Part shown: positions 1-10,800 of the stretch, piece after piece
Position numbering within the stretch: position 1 is the stretch's first letter
Layout of the letters: every line of letters starts with the position of its first letter
Assembly: GCA_964035575.1 (NCBI GenBank)
Contig: OZ037871.1
Coordinates: 1,364,001-1,428,000 of the forward strand
Source: Rhynchopus sp. YZ270_cl-10
Taxonomy: Eukaryota; Euglenozoa; Diplonemea; Diplonemida; Diplonemidae
Reading direction: 5' to 3'
Length of the DNA: 64,000 bases
Notes under the pieces: generated by a model
The model's database searches: none
The model's input: the letters and a program-made list of their open reading frames with translations, nothing else
Told to the model about the DNA's origin: nothing
Translations under genes and position numbers: made by a program

Positions 1-1
1 C

Positions 2-760
2 CGCGGTGTAGGCGTGTCAAGGGGATACCTATTCTTCTCGTCCGAAGGTGATGTGAAAGCCTTCCATATTTCTGAGTCCCTGCAGGCGGAGCCTCTTCCG
101 GATTTACCGATGAATTCCTCAACGGGCAATTTTGCCTACGGTACGGACACAAGTATGTGCGTGGCCCAATGTGACTTGAAGTCGAGGCCTGGGCCTCTAA
201 GCATTGTTATGTACGACACACAGAGGGACAGTGGCGAGGTGGAGGAACCTGTCCAACAACTGGACTATACTAATGCGACGATGTCTCTCTTTAGTGGGCA
301 AACAATGGTGGTTCAAGATTACAGCGGGAAAGCCAGCATGATGCTGATATACGACACGAGCACGTCACCCATTACGTTGTTGAGGGCTGTTCAAGACGAG
401 GACCTCGTTATCCCGAACTTTGTGATGGGCGATACGTTTTACCTTATAGGGGGACAGACTGGAAGCATTACTTTTTACAATCCCGAACTTGGCACGCCTA
501 CACCTGCACCTGCACCTGCCACACCTGCACCCGCCACACCTGCGCCTGCACCTGCCACACCTGCACCTGTCACATCTGCACCTGACACATTTGCTGCAGG
601 GGTACCTTGGTTTGTTGTGGTGGGGTCTGTCGTCTTTTTCGCAGCCGCTGGGTTTGCCGGGGGCTGGTTCTTGAAGTCGAAGATGAAGGTGCGCGAGGTG
701 GACCAGAATTTGGGTTTGAGCGACGAAATAGTGAACGACGACGTGCAAGAAGTGGAATGA
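2..760 (+). CDS. LVIVD-type beta-propeller surface protein, copy 1 (5' part outside window)
   Basis: This is the 3' part of a gene that begins before the window; the frame is open from base 2 and matches the C-terminal third of the copies at 1544 and 22337. What remains is the end of a beta-propeller, then a Thr/Pro/Ala stalk built from repeated short TPAP-like units, one membrane span (about residues 195-217 counted from base 14: WFVVVGSVVFFAAAGFAGGW) and a short charged tail. By analogy it is a type I plasma-membrane protein with the propeller outside the cell; ligand unknown. Its tail stops at DDVQEVE, whereas the other copies continue for 8 more residues after DDVQPVE; the sequences diverge from the base after the shared GTGGAAT. 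Repeat A begins only 50 bp further on, so the usual 3' flank is missing. Confidence 0.75.
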   Translation, partial: RGVGVSRGYLFFSSEGDVKAFHISESLQAEPLPDLPMNSSTGNFAYGTDTSMCVAQCDLKSRPGPLSIVMYDTQRDSGEVEEPVQQLDYTNATMSLFSGQTMVVQDYSGKASMMLIYDTSTSPITLLRAVQDEDLVIPNFVMGDTFYLIGGQTGSITFYNPELGTPTPAPAPATPAPATPAPAPATPAPVTSAPDTFAAGVPWFVVVGSVVFFAAAGFAGGWFLKSKMKVREVDQNLGLSDEIVNDDVQEVE

Positions 761-810
761 TCGGGGTTTTGAAAAAACTGGTCTGATGAGAAGGAAACAG
801 ACCTCCTCAC

Positions 811-1313
811 CTGCTGAACCAACCCCAAAAACCTTTTACTTTTCTATTGTACATGCTCGCGTGTTTGTGTATTTGTGTTTTCAACACTTTCTATCATTTT
901 CAGGTCCTGGGCTGGACTATAAATTGCATCCGTCCCTCCTGAAACTCTATGAAGGTGTTGACCACTCGAATCGATGTCTTGACCTGAGAGACTACCAAAC
1001 AGGAGGCGAGGAGGGGTATGCGGGGCGTTTTGTGTCTTCGGGGTCTTTTTGTTTTTCAGCAACCCTGCCTCTTCTATACTGTTAGTGCATAGCCTTTGTC
1101 TTTCTTTTTGGGTATGCGGGACTCTCCCCTTTGTCCTCAGGGTGCTAGACGTCCCTACCCCAAGCAGCGACAAACGTACGCTGACATCGTACGTTGGTCG
1201 GCTGGACTTGCTTGCATCAATAACGTCACTCTATTTTCAAGGACGCGTATCAGTCATCACAAAAGAACCCCCTCCCCAACACCCAGTATTGTTGCTCCGC
1301 AAACCTGTTTCCC
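811..1313 (+). repeat. Repeat A, copy 1 (503 bp)
   Basis: Nearly identical 503-bp block also found at 4475-4977 and 31774-32270. In each case it lies downstream of an LVIVD-type propeller gene, so it is part of a larger duplicated unit (gene, 3' flank, repeat A). It has short open frames on both strands, conserved only because the DNA is nearly identical; I see no recognisable protein or RNA in it. Confidence 0.9.
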
Positions 1314-1543
1314 CCTTGTTGTGATTTGCGTGTGAATGTTTTGTGAATTTGCCTATTTGCCAAAATTTCACTGAACAATAGGTCTAGCCTTTACGTTCCT
1401 CTGCGAAGTTGAAGAGGCCTTCTTCCCTCCTGGTTTAAGAGGTCCATTATCAGGAACCTCTTGCGCGTACGCCTCTCCTTCTTTCTCCTCATATCCTGTA
1501 TCACAACACACAACGAATCAGGGCAGTAAACACAGACCAAACG
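1314..1543 (+). promoter_or_regulatory. 5' flank of propeller gene copy 2
   Basis: From 1362 this 5' flank is nearly identical to 22152-22336 upstream of copy 3, with a small indel near 1435. The shared leader therefore belongs to the duplicated unit and probably holds the promoter and 5' UTR. No clear TATA box was seen. 1314-1361 is unique AT-rich sequence. Confidence 0.5.
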
Positions 1544-3715
1544 ATGCTGGTGAACGTGTTGATGCTTGCGGCTGCAAGTAAAAGTCTCAACTGTTGGGGA
1601 GGGATTGTGGGGTCTATCACCACAACCTCAAACCCGGACCTCATTTTTGCCCAAGGCGCTTGCGGGGCTATGTGGTACGATGTCAGCGACAAAGCTAACC
1701 CTCACCTTGCGAGCCTTCCTCACTACACAAAGGGCGGCCCCTCTGCAGTTTATTTAGATTCCACTTACAGCGCTACAAGCAGTGGGGACATTGTAGCCGT
1801 GTTCCCTGGTGATGCGGGTTTCTTTAACGCGGATTATGTGGTGCTGTATTCAGTTGACACCCGCGAAGCACTTGCAGCAGTTAATTTTTCAACCTCGGTT
1901 GGCCACGTGACCGACGTCGCAGTGCACAACAACCTGCTGTTCGTTGTTGGCTCGAAGGGACTTGCTGTTGTTAATGCAACAACCGGTGCTGTCGTCTTTT
2001 CTGCCCCCTTCCCGTCGGATAGCTACGTACAAAGAGTTAAGGTCAGCCCCGAAGCCAATCTACTGTACACCTACGATGCACCTGGGTTCGGAATGGTGGG
2101 GACAGTAACTATCCGCAGCTTGGACACCTTTGCCCTTCTGAGCTCATTACGGCTCACGGGGATAACCAGGATTTTGACTCCAACAGGATCACCGACGGAA
2201 GTATACTTCTTCTCTTCTTCTTATTCCCAACTCACAAAAGTGGACGTTGCTGATCCTGCGCGCCCAGTTGTGGGGAGTACAAGCACTATCCTAACTCAAT
2301 ATGGTGTTGCGGATATTGTTTGGACGGATGTGCTCGTTGTCGCACTACACAGTGCGAGACTAGGCGATGAGGTGTGCGTGCTTGACCCTCTGAATGGGTT
2401 TAGCATCACTGCTCGGTCCAACGCTGCAGTTGATCTTTCTCACGCTCACCTTGCAGTCGGAGACACGGGGGTCATCTACTGTGTGGCGAACAGATCGAAG
2501 TTGGTGGTGTTTGAGCAGCAGGGCTCTGACTTAGTTATGTCTGGAGAATCAGAGACGAGCATTGTGGGCCCCTCAGCAGCTGTGGAGATAGAGCCGGACG
2601 TTATGGCTGTGATGGGGAATCCGGGAGGGATGTATACGCAAGCGGTTTACATTGTGGACACGCACGACCCTATGCCGAAAGTGTTGGCAACGGAGTCAGC
2701 AGGAAGCTATGATTATTCCCCTGTTATGTGTGTTTCACGTAAACATGCGCTGCTTCTTGTTCAGGAGCGGGAAGATACGCCGTACTATCTTGTCGCATAC
2801 GACGTATCTGACCCGGCTGCGCCTACAACCGTGTGGAGGAAGCAGGTCGATCGATTGACCTCATGTGCTGCTACTGAAGACGTCGTTCTGCTCACTTTAT
2901 ATGGTTCGACCTCGGCACCAACGAACTTCGAAGTTGTTGATGTGACGACAGGGGAGAAGACTGACACGGTAGTCGTCGACAGCCGGGGTCTAGGCGTGTC
3001 AAGGGGATACGTATTCTTCTCGTCCGAAGGTGATGTGAAAGCCTTCCATATTTCTGAGTCCCTGCAGGCGGAGCCTCTTCCGGATTTACCGATGAATTAC
3101 TCAACGGGCAATTTTGCCTACGGTACGGACACAAGTATGTGCGTGGCCCACTATGATCCGTACTCGAGGCCTGGGCCTCTAAGCATTTTTATGTACGACA
3201 CACAGAGGGACAGTGGCGAGGTGGAGGAACCTGTCCAACAACTGGACTATACCAATGCGAATATGTCTCTCTTTAGTGGGCAAACAATGGTGGTTCAAGA
3301 TTACAGCGGGAACGCCAGCATGATGCTGATATACGACACGAGCACGTCACCCATTACGTTGTTGAGGGCTGTTGAAGACGAGGACCTCGTATATCCGAAC
3401 TTTGTGATGGGCGATACGTTTTACTATATAGGGGGACAGTCTAGAAGCATTACTTTTTACAATCCCGCACCTGCCACACCTGCACCTTACACACCTGCAA
3501 CTGCCTCACCTACACCTGACACATCTGCTGCAGGGGTACCTTGGCTTATTGTGGTGGGGTCTGTAGTCTTAGTAGCCGCTGGGTTGGCCGGGGGCTGGTT
3601 CTTGAAGTCGAAGATGAAGGTGCACGAGGTGGACCAGAATTCGGGTTTGAGCGACCAAATAGTGAACGACGACGTGCAGCCAGTGGAATTCTCGGCAGTA
3701 AACATCGCGGAATAA
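1544..3715 (+). CDS. LVIVD-type beta-propeller surface protein, copy 2 (complete)
   Basis: Single-exon gene of 723 aa. The N-terminus is short and moderately hydrophobic (MLVNVLMLAAASKSLNC), a possible signal peptide. The body carries repeated LVIVD-like strands such as YDVSDKANPHLASL (about residue 46), KVDVADPARPVVGS (about 233) and YDVSDPAAPTTVW (about 415), the pattern of LVIVD/propeller blades. A Thr/Pro/Ala stalk (about 643-665) is followed by one membrane span (about 668-688) and a tail ending FSAVNIAE. Inferred role: surface adhesin or receptor with its propeller outside the cell; no enzyme motif is seen. Compared with copy 3, the start, much of the middle and the end are nearly identical in DNA, while several short internal blocks are very different. 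The start ATG is the first in frame and is kept in copy 3. The function is not known from sequence. Confidence 0.85.
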   Translation: MLVNVLMLAAASKSLNCWGGIVGSITTTSNPDLIFAQGACGAMWYDVSDKANPHLASLPHYTKGGPSAVYLDSTYSATSSGDIVAVFPGDAGFFNADYVVLYSVDTREALAAVNFSTSVGHVTDVAVHNNLLFVVGSKGLAVVNATTGAVVFSAPFPSDSYVQRVKVSPEANLLYTYDAPGFGMVGTVTIRSLDTFALLSSLRLTGITRILTPTGSPTEVYFFSSSYSQLTKVDVADPARPVVGSTSTILTQYGVADIVWTDVLVVALHSARLGDEVCVLDPLNGFSITARSNAAVDLSHAHLAVGDTGVIYCVANRSKLVVFEQQGSDLVMSGESETSIVGPSAAVEIEPDVMAVMGNPGGMYTQAVYIVDTHDPMPKVLATESAGSYDYSPVMCVSRKHALLLVQEREDTPYYLVAYDVSDPAAPTTVWRKQVDRLTSCAATEDVVLLTLYGSTSAPTNFEVVDVTTGEKTDTVVVDSRGLGVSRGYVFFSSEGDVKAFHISESLQAEPLPDLPMNYSTGNFAYGTDTSMCVAHYDPYSRPGPLSIFMYDTQRDSGEVEEPVQQLDYTNANMSLFSGQTMVVQDYSGNASMMLIYDTSTSPITLLRAVEDEDLVYPNFVMGDTFYYIGGQSRSITFYNPAPATPAPYTPATASPTPDTSAAGVPWLIVVGSVVLVAAGLAGGWFLKSKMKVHEVDQNSGLSDQIVNDDVQPVEFSAVNIAE

Positions 3716-4474
3716 TTATCACCGTTTTTTAGAAAAATTGTGTTTTTTTGTCAAAAAAGGGGGTACCGCACCAACACCACTATCACATACTTTCACAGCA
3801 TTTCACTCCATTTCACTACATTACAACACCTTGGTGTTTTGGTCTTTACTATAGAGATGAGCGCCACACCAAAAAATGGAATTTTTTTGCTAAATAATTG
3901 GTACTCCAAAACATTACGGAACCGAAAATTGTGTAGTTTGCGGGTATTGAGTCTTCAGGTCAAAGACAATGTGTACGCCTATTCTGCCTCATTACCGTAT
4001 CAACCTGCTTTGTGGGTGTTTTTGCCTGTCAACCAAAAAATGCGCGGCTGTCCTGAGTCTTGAAAAAAAGTCCCGAATACGTTACAGACACAATCTGCGA
4101 TTGCGGTCACCACCAGAAGGATCGACATGGAGAAGTCAGTATCTTCCCTAAATGGACGCTCTCAGCAGCCAGGCAATCATTTAATTTGTCACTATTCTGT
4201 GTATTGCAAAAAAAAATCATAAAGTCTAAATTCCCCCAATGCCACCCCCCTTTCATCCCATTTACGTGAGTTTCCTCGTGCCCAGGACATCAAACAATTC
4301 CCTTTCCACTGATCTAATCGAGTAAAAATATGGTGGGCTGCAGGGGAAGAAAATTCCAGGGAGGGAAATGAAGGAAAAGAGAAAATAATGGTGCCTTTGT
4401 GAGATGTTTAAATGCAAAAGTAGACTCGTTTTTTTTGGGGTCTATTTTTTTTTTTTTTTTGAGGGGTACCAGGT
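3716..4474 (+). repeat. 3' flank of propeller gene copy 2, with 450-bp segment absent from copy 3
   Basis: 3716-3813 and 4251-4474 match the flank of copy 3 (24574-24816 and 31714 on). Between them 450 bp is present here only. The segment is bordered by an imperfect direct repeat, TTTCACTCCATTT at 3801 and TTTCATCCCATTT at 4251, so it is either an insertion with a 13-bp duplication or a deletion in copy 3 between microhomologies. No gene is seen in it. Confidence 0.65.
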
Positions 4475-4977
4475 CTGCTGAACCAACCCCAAAAACCTTT
4501 TACTTTTCTATTGTACATGCTCGCGTGTTTGTGTATTTGTGTTTTCAACACTTTCTATCATTTTCAGGTCCTGGGCTGGACTATAAATTGCATCCGTCCC
4601 TCCTGAAACTCTATGAAGGTGTTGACCACTCGAATCGATGTCTTGACCTGAGAGACTACCAAACAGGAGGCGAGGAGGGGTATGCGGGGCGTTTTGTGTC
4701 TTCGGGGTCTTTTTGTTTTTCAGCAACCCTGCCTCTTCTATACTGTTAGTGCATAGCCTTTGTCTTTCTTTTTGGGTATGCGGGACTCTCCCCTTTGTCC
4801 TCAGGGTGCTAGACGTCCCTACCCCAAGCAGCGACAAACGTACGCTGACATCGTACGTTGGTCGGCTGGACTTGCTTGCATCAGTAACGTCACTCTATTT
4901 TCAAGGACGCGTATCAGTCATCACAAAAGAACCCCCTCCCCAACACCCAGTATTGTTGCTCCGCAAGCCTGTTTCCC
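4475..4977 (+). repeat. Repeat A, copy 2 (503 bp)
   Basis: Same length as copy 1 and nearly identical, with isolated substitutions. The similarity to copy 3 also extends upstream to about 4417, through a T-rich tract and the AGGGGT-CCAGGTCTG border. Immediately downstream lies the promoter of the WD40 gene. Confidence 0.9.
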
Positions 4978-5068
4978 GCACCCCCACCCTGTCTCCTCAA
5001 GACTTTCCTCCCAGAGGGGGTCGAAAATCTCGATGTGAGGCCAAAACCCCCCACAACGTACAACGCCC

Positions 5069-5083
5069 TATATATGTTTTTTA
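5069..5083 (+). promoter_or_regulatory. TATA-like element upstream of WD40 surface gene
   Basis: CCTATATATGTTTTT lies about 50 bp before the chosen ATG at 5128. Its position and sequence fit a TATA box, but no transcript data support this. Confidence 0.35.
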
Positions 5084-5127
5084 TCCAAGAAAGGGAGGGT
5101 GTACCAACACATCATTTCATCCACATC

Positions 5128-6657
5128 ATGCCGTCTCTAATTGTCCTGCTCAGCATCGCCCTACCCCCAGCACTACGCCCCTGCATTTTAGTACAGACGG
5201 ACACCTGCTTAGGACAGATCTCCACCACAGCAGTCACTACTATGGCGTTTCATGGAGACCGCCTTGCAAATGGGAATTCTCTTGGCGGGGTCTCTTTTTG
5301 GGATCTTACTTCTGCTTCTTTTCCGACGGAGGTTGTGGCTGCGTCTGCGCATGCGGGTGGCATAAGCGCTGTCACATTTTCCCCGGCAGGAGAGGTTCTG
5401 TGCTCTGCAGACAAGCAGACGCAGGGGGCCCTGCAGTTTTGGGGGAGGGATGGTGTGGCGACCGGGGCGGTGGATGTGGGGTTTCCTGTAAGTGATTTGA
5501 GGTTTGCGGTGCGTGCAGGTGGGCGGGAGACATTTGCTGTTTCAGGGGACACGGGTGTAGTGGTATTGTACGCGTTGGCATCGTTTGCTCCTACAGGAAC
5601 CTCGTTTGCAGTGGACACAACTCAGCCCCCTGCACCGACCACGGCGTTTGATTTTAGTAGGGATGGTACTCTCCTTGCAGTGGCTCTAGGGGCGCCGAAA
5701 TATACCGTAACCATCTGGGATACGACAAATGGCAAGCAAAAGGCTGCCTTCCAGCAGACAGCTGCAACCACAACCGTCGCGTTCTCGCCTGATGGGGGCG
5801 TGCTGGCGTTAGGTGGGGAGGGTGTCGTTGTGATTGAAACGGCGATGTTTACAGAGAAGAATAGGTTTGCTGGGCATCTTGGTGTGGTTGCGGGTCTTGC
5901 GTTTAGCCCTGATGGACGGAAGATTGCAAGCGTAGGGAGAGAAGGGAATGTGGTGCTGTGGTTTGTTGAGGACATGGCCATCGAGTTGAAGCAGCACGTA
6001 AAACCGTTGACCAGTGTAGTGTTTGCGGACGATGGGACATACTTTGTGACAGGGGACGACAGTGGCGCTATGACGTTCTGGGCATCGAAGCCGCCACCCA
6101 CGCTGGCACCGCCCACAGCCGCACCCGCCACACCCGCCCCGCCAACACCTGTACCTACCGCACAGCCTACTGCGCCTCCCACCATGGCTCCGACACTTTC
6201 TCCAACAGATGCCCCAAAAACGCCGGCACCAACAACAGAAGCTCCGTTCACGTTTTTTCCTATGACAGCAGCACCGCCTACGAACGCACCGCCGAATGGT
6301 ATGTGAATGGTCAGTGTTTTTTTTTGTGGAAATTTTCAAAATAAAACAGAGACGGATAACAGCACCCTGCCCGATTCGGGCGACAGCGACACGCCTGTCG
6401 TAGACAACATTATCGTCGTGATCATCGTTGGGGCGCTCATAGTGGTCGGTGTAGCGGTGTTTGTGTTGGTCTACTGCTGTATGCGGCCAGCACCGTACCA
6501 GTCAACGGCACAGTTCGGCAACGAGCTGCAGCCAGTGACAGGGTCGGTGGACCTGGACGCAATGGATATGGGTGTCTCCGTAGGTGGGACGGAATATCAA
6601 AGCGTTCGTTTGCAGGAGGCAAGCGCGCCTTTGCCATCCTCAACTCTTGCCTTGTAG
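5128..6657 (+). CDS. WD40 beta-propeller type I membrane protein
   Basis: Two exons, 5128-6298 and 6350-6657, joined across a 51-bp intron (GTATGT...ACAG, phase 1), give 492 aa. Without splicing the frame ends at a TGA just after the donor, and the membrane span lies in exon 2, so the intron is well supported. The N-terminus (MPSLIVLLSIALPPALRPC) is a likely signal peptide. WD40-type blades follow, for example VAGLAFSPDGRKIASVGREG and TVAFSPDGGVLALGG. Next come a Pro/Thr/Ala stalk (about residues 325-390), a membrane span (IIVVIIVGALIVVGVAVFVL, about 406-425) and a tail of about 65 residues. It has the same plan as the neighbouring LVIVD-type genes but no close sequence similarity. Inferred surface receptor or adhesin; ligand unknown. 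An earlier in-frame ATG at 5035 would put extra residues before the signal peptide, so 5128 was preferred. Confidence 0.85.
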
Positions 6658-7569
6658 AGGCCAAGGGAGGGGGAAAGAGTGCCTTTACAACGGTGATGTA
6701 CTTTCTTCTCCATAGCAGCATGTGTGCAGGAGAGGTAATATGCGTCCGCCACGTGTGGTCAAACTTCTCTTTTTCTCAGGTTAGGCGTAGAGTGAGGTGC
6801 ATTTAGGCAGACTCTCTACGTGGTTTTTAGTTTTGTTTGCCTGCGTTGCGTGCGGATGGGGTATGCAGTGTGTGGTCTTCTGCCCCCTGTGCGGCGCTGT
6901 CTATTGCTCTAAGGCCCTGTTTAGATTTGGAAAATGTAGTTCTCAAGCTCAGTTCAAAGAAATTGGTCCGTGCACTCTAATCCTTACCCCGGTGCTGTAC
7001 TGAACCTGTCTTTGCTGATGTGCAGATGTGTGCACGAGTGGCACATCCATCTTGCAAGTTATATTTGCCATACAAAGGCTCATCGTGAACGCTAACACCA
7101 TTCCCTGTAAGCAACTCCCAAGTACAATACTCCAGTCTGCACTATCAACTTCACTTTATTTGCCATGTTTCACCGGTCTGAAGCCTTGCGGTGGCCACAC
7201 ACCTAGTTGTGTAGGCCTGGGAGGCCACAACTGCGTTATTTTTTAACCCCACAATTGCGAAGAAAACATTGCTCGTACCATCTCTTCAGCATCTCACACT
7301 CCCTCATGTCTTTTTCAGACGGTATACCCCCCTGAAGCTCTGAAGCACTGTTCTCAGTGTTGTGTTCACCAAGGCCAATAGGAAACGTCTGTTCTGTGTC
7401 TACACTTTGGATTGTACAGAACCTGTCTTGGACGTTGATACAACAAATAAAAACGCATCGCAGAGACATTTGCGGCAGCAAAGCTGTTTGCATGCATCCC
7501 GTGTACCCTCTTCTCCCCCTTTTTCTCTTCTTATTGTGTTGTCGCTCCCTGTCTTCTTCGGGTATGATG
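6658..7569. other. Intergenic region
   Basis: No gene is supported. It holds copies of two short motifs that recur between genes elsewhere: TGTGCACGAGTGGCACATCC at 7029-7048 and GCACTATCAACTTCACTTT at 7139-7157. Confidence 0.6.
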
Positions 7570-7690
7570 TGGTCATCTCGTGAAGGGCCCCATGGGCACA
7601 CCAACGTGCCAAATAGAATTGGGTTCTGGCGTCTAACATGAAATCCATCATCATCTGGTCAAGCCTGCGTGGCAAGGAGCACGGCAATGC
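7570..7690 (+). pseudogene. Relic fragment of a Na+/H+ exchanger gene
   Basis: About 120 bp matches an internal part of exon 5 of the exchanger that follows (about 11430-11555). The best stretch, from AAATCCATCATC to AAGGAGCACGGCAA, differs from the parent by only a few bases. The fragment has no flanking exons and several substitutions and indels. It implies that a second, upstream copy of the exchanger gene, or of its 3' part, once existed and decayed. It lies about 170 bp before the start of the intact gene. Confidence 0.7.
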
Positions 7691-7859
7691 TCCCATATAT
7701 TCGTACTAAGTTGACTTGACGAGGCTAGCCTTATCCGTACTTTTGTAACCCAGCGTGTTCCCGCACGATGACGATAGTGGTCGCAATTGTTGTGCAAACC
7801 GTCTCCCCCTTGTTTTTCCACCACACACAACAGAATGCGGTGATTCACACACAAACACG

Positions 7860-10800
7860 ATGCCTCAGGGCGCTCGCAGCAGAATCATCATATGGGCGTT
7901 CCTTGTGTGCGGCGTTCTTGTTGCTGTCCAGGGAAATGCTCCTGATCCTACCCCCGCACCGGATACACATGCACCTGAGGAATGCGGTGTGTGCACTGTC
8001 CCGGACTGTGCGTTTGATACGTACAGCTGGGACAAACTGTCGTGGTTTGAGCACAACTGCAGGGAGTTTACGTCTGACCAGACACAGCGCTGCATCGGCT
8101 ACATCGCGACCATATCGCACTACAAAGAGCCACATGAACACGAACACGAAATCCCCTACGTTATCATCACCATCTTCGCCTCCTTCGCCCTCGGCGCCAT
8201 CGTGCGCCACCTCTTCAAGGACACACCTGTACCGTACACTGTCATCATGTTTCTGATCGGAATTGCGTGGGGACGTCTCTCCACAGTCGAGGGGTTTGGA
8301 CTATCCAGTATGTTGAGTTGAGAGATCTTATGTTTTCACAAAAAACACACACACACACCCAACAGGCTCCGTCGAGATCTCGTCGATGAACCCCCACTTG
8401 ATCTTCCACATCTTCCTTCCTGTGCTCATCTTTGAGTCTGCCTTTGCGATGGAGATCCCTGTCTTCAAGAAGGTCATGTGGCAGTGTGTGCTCTTTGCTG
8501 GCCCGGGGCTTATCATTGCCTCTGTTCTGACGGGCACAGTGGCGAAGTACTGGTTCACAGACTACGACTGGAACTGGTATGCCTGCCTGCTCTTTGGCAC
8601 CATCCTCTCCGCGACGGACCCTGTCGCTGTGGTTGCGCTGCTGAAGGACCTGGGTGCGTCGCCCTTGATCTCCACGATGATCGAGGGCGAGAGTCTGTTC
8701 AACGACGGAACCGCCATTGTGTTCTTCACACTTCTTGTCGAAGCAATTCAGGTCAAAAGCTGCAACGCTGTTGATTGGGACACATGCGTGGATCAATGCG
8801 TCTGCGAGACAGAATGCAAGCTGGACAAGGAGTGGTGGGAGATGATCCTGACCCTCCTCAAGTTCGCGGTGGGCGGCCCTGTCGTGGGGCTCATCATTGG
8901 TGCCATCACTGTGCAGGCCTTGAACCGTGTCTTCAACGATGCGCTCATCGAGATCACGCTCACCTTTGTGGCTGCGTACCTAACGTTCTATTCGTGCGAA
9001 GTGTTCTTCGAAGTGTCGGGTGTCCTCGGCGTTGTTGCAGCCGGGTGCTTTCTCTCGTATTATAAACACTGCATCTCGCCAGAGGTCATGCATACGTTGC
9101 ATGAGTTCTGGGAGATCACGGTGTACCTCGTGAACACATTGATCTTCACGCTTGCAGGGATGATCACAGCACTGAAGGCGTTCAATGGCGTCGGCATCAA
9201 CGATGTGTGGTATCTCGTGATCACGTATTTCGCGATCAATGTGATCCGGTTCTTCATATTGGGGCTGTTCTCGCCGCTGCTGCGGTACTGCTTTTCGTAC
9301 AAGCTGACGTTTGGGTCGGGTGTGCTTGTTGCATGGGGTGGGTTGCGTGGTGCGGTGGGGCTTGCGCTTGCTTTGATCGTGCAGGCAGATGACAACGTTG
9401 CCGTGGACAATGTGCGTGAGAAGTTTGTCTTCATAACCGCAGGCATCGTGATCCTGACGCTGTGCGTGAACGGTGTGTCCACGCAGCTTGTCGTGAAGTA
9501 CTTCAACCTTGACGAAATCGAGGAAGGCAAGAAGAAGCGCATCCACGACGCCTGGAACAACCTTCTCCGCGAACAGGACCAGGACTTCATCGACCTTGGC
9601 AGCGAGCCTTTGTTGTACGACACGAACTGGAACCAGGTGTCGCAGTTCGCGAGCATGCGGCTTGCGATCCCGAAGGAGATGGAGGACCCATACAACAAGA
9701 AGGGGTGGTTTGAGAAGCGCAACAACAAGAGCACGCGAGAGGAGGTCAAGATGAAGGAGCGTGTGGAGGGCAAGGCTGCGTACCTCACCACGGTACAGGC
9801 GTCTCTGCAGCGGCAGTACATTGTGGGTGCCCTGCGGCGCACGGGTATCCGCAACATGATACAAGACATCGACGCGTCGCGGGACCTGACGGAGGGTCTG
9901 CACGACGACGACTGGACCAAGACACTCATCCAGGCAGACTGGCTCGGAAAGTACTTCCACCAGCGTGGTCTCGACAAGCTTGCGACAACTCTCCTCAGCA
10001 GTGTGCCCGGCATGCACGAAAAGCTTCTCCGCGACCGTTGGTCGAACGGCTTCGACATTGCGCTCGGCTTCATCGTCAGCCACAAGGTGTGCAGGTCTAA
10101 GATACACGACCTCTGCGAACGACGCGTCGCAAACGAAATCGAAACACACTGCAAACGTACGAACATCGCGATTGTCAACATCCTCTCGAAGAAGGCCGAC
10201 GAGCGTCCCGACATCTCATGCAGTTTGAAGTATGGCAGACATGCTTTTTAGTTGATTTTCCCCCCTAAGAACAATAGAGCTGCCCCACTCACCTCATTTC
10301 TCGAAAGAAAAATATGCACACTGGAACAACACACCAACCAAAACAACCACAGGACACGGACGGCATCCCGCAACATCCTGAACAGCATGCGGCAGCAGGT
10401 CTCCACCATGCGCTCCAATGCTAGGCTTGACGCTGCAGATGCGGTATGGGGTTATGGGATTATGGGTTGGGGTAATCTTCTTGTCCTGATAAACACTACA
10501 CCATCACACAGGGTGTCCTAAACGCGATGATCACGAACGCCGAGAAGGACGTCACAAAGAACTTCCCTGTCGCCCTCGAACACGCGAACGCGTACGACGT
10601 GCTGGAGAGCCTTTACTGGTACCAGAAGTGCAAACAGAAGTCGAAGGAGGATTTCAACAACTCCATCCGCGATGAGTGCAGGGTCGTGGAGTATGTGTTC
10701 ACAGTGGTTCCTTCACAACACCCCCACATTTTTAAGCAAGGCCTAATCAACAGAGGCTCTTAGGTTCATCTGATGACTTTTTCTCTTATTTCCCCTCAAT

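Noticed and set aside
844-1173. 109-residue frame repeated in the copies of repeat A (also 4508-4837)
   Set aside because: It is kept only because the DNA repeats are nearly identical; no start context, domain or codon bias supports it, and copy 3 changes it.
8980-10214. Two long - strand open frames (about 385 residues each) opposite the Na+/H+ exchanger
   Set aside because: They are by-products of the GC-rich, strongly biased codons of exon 2, lack recognisable domains, and overlap a well-supported gene.
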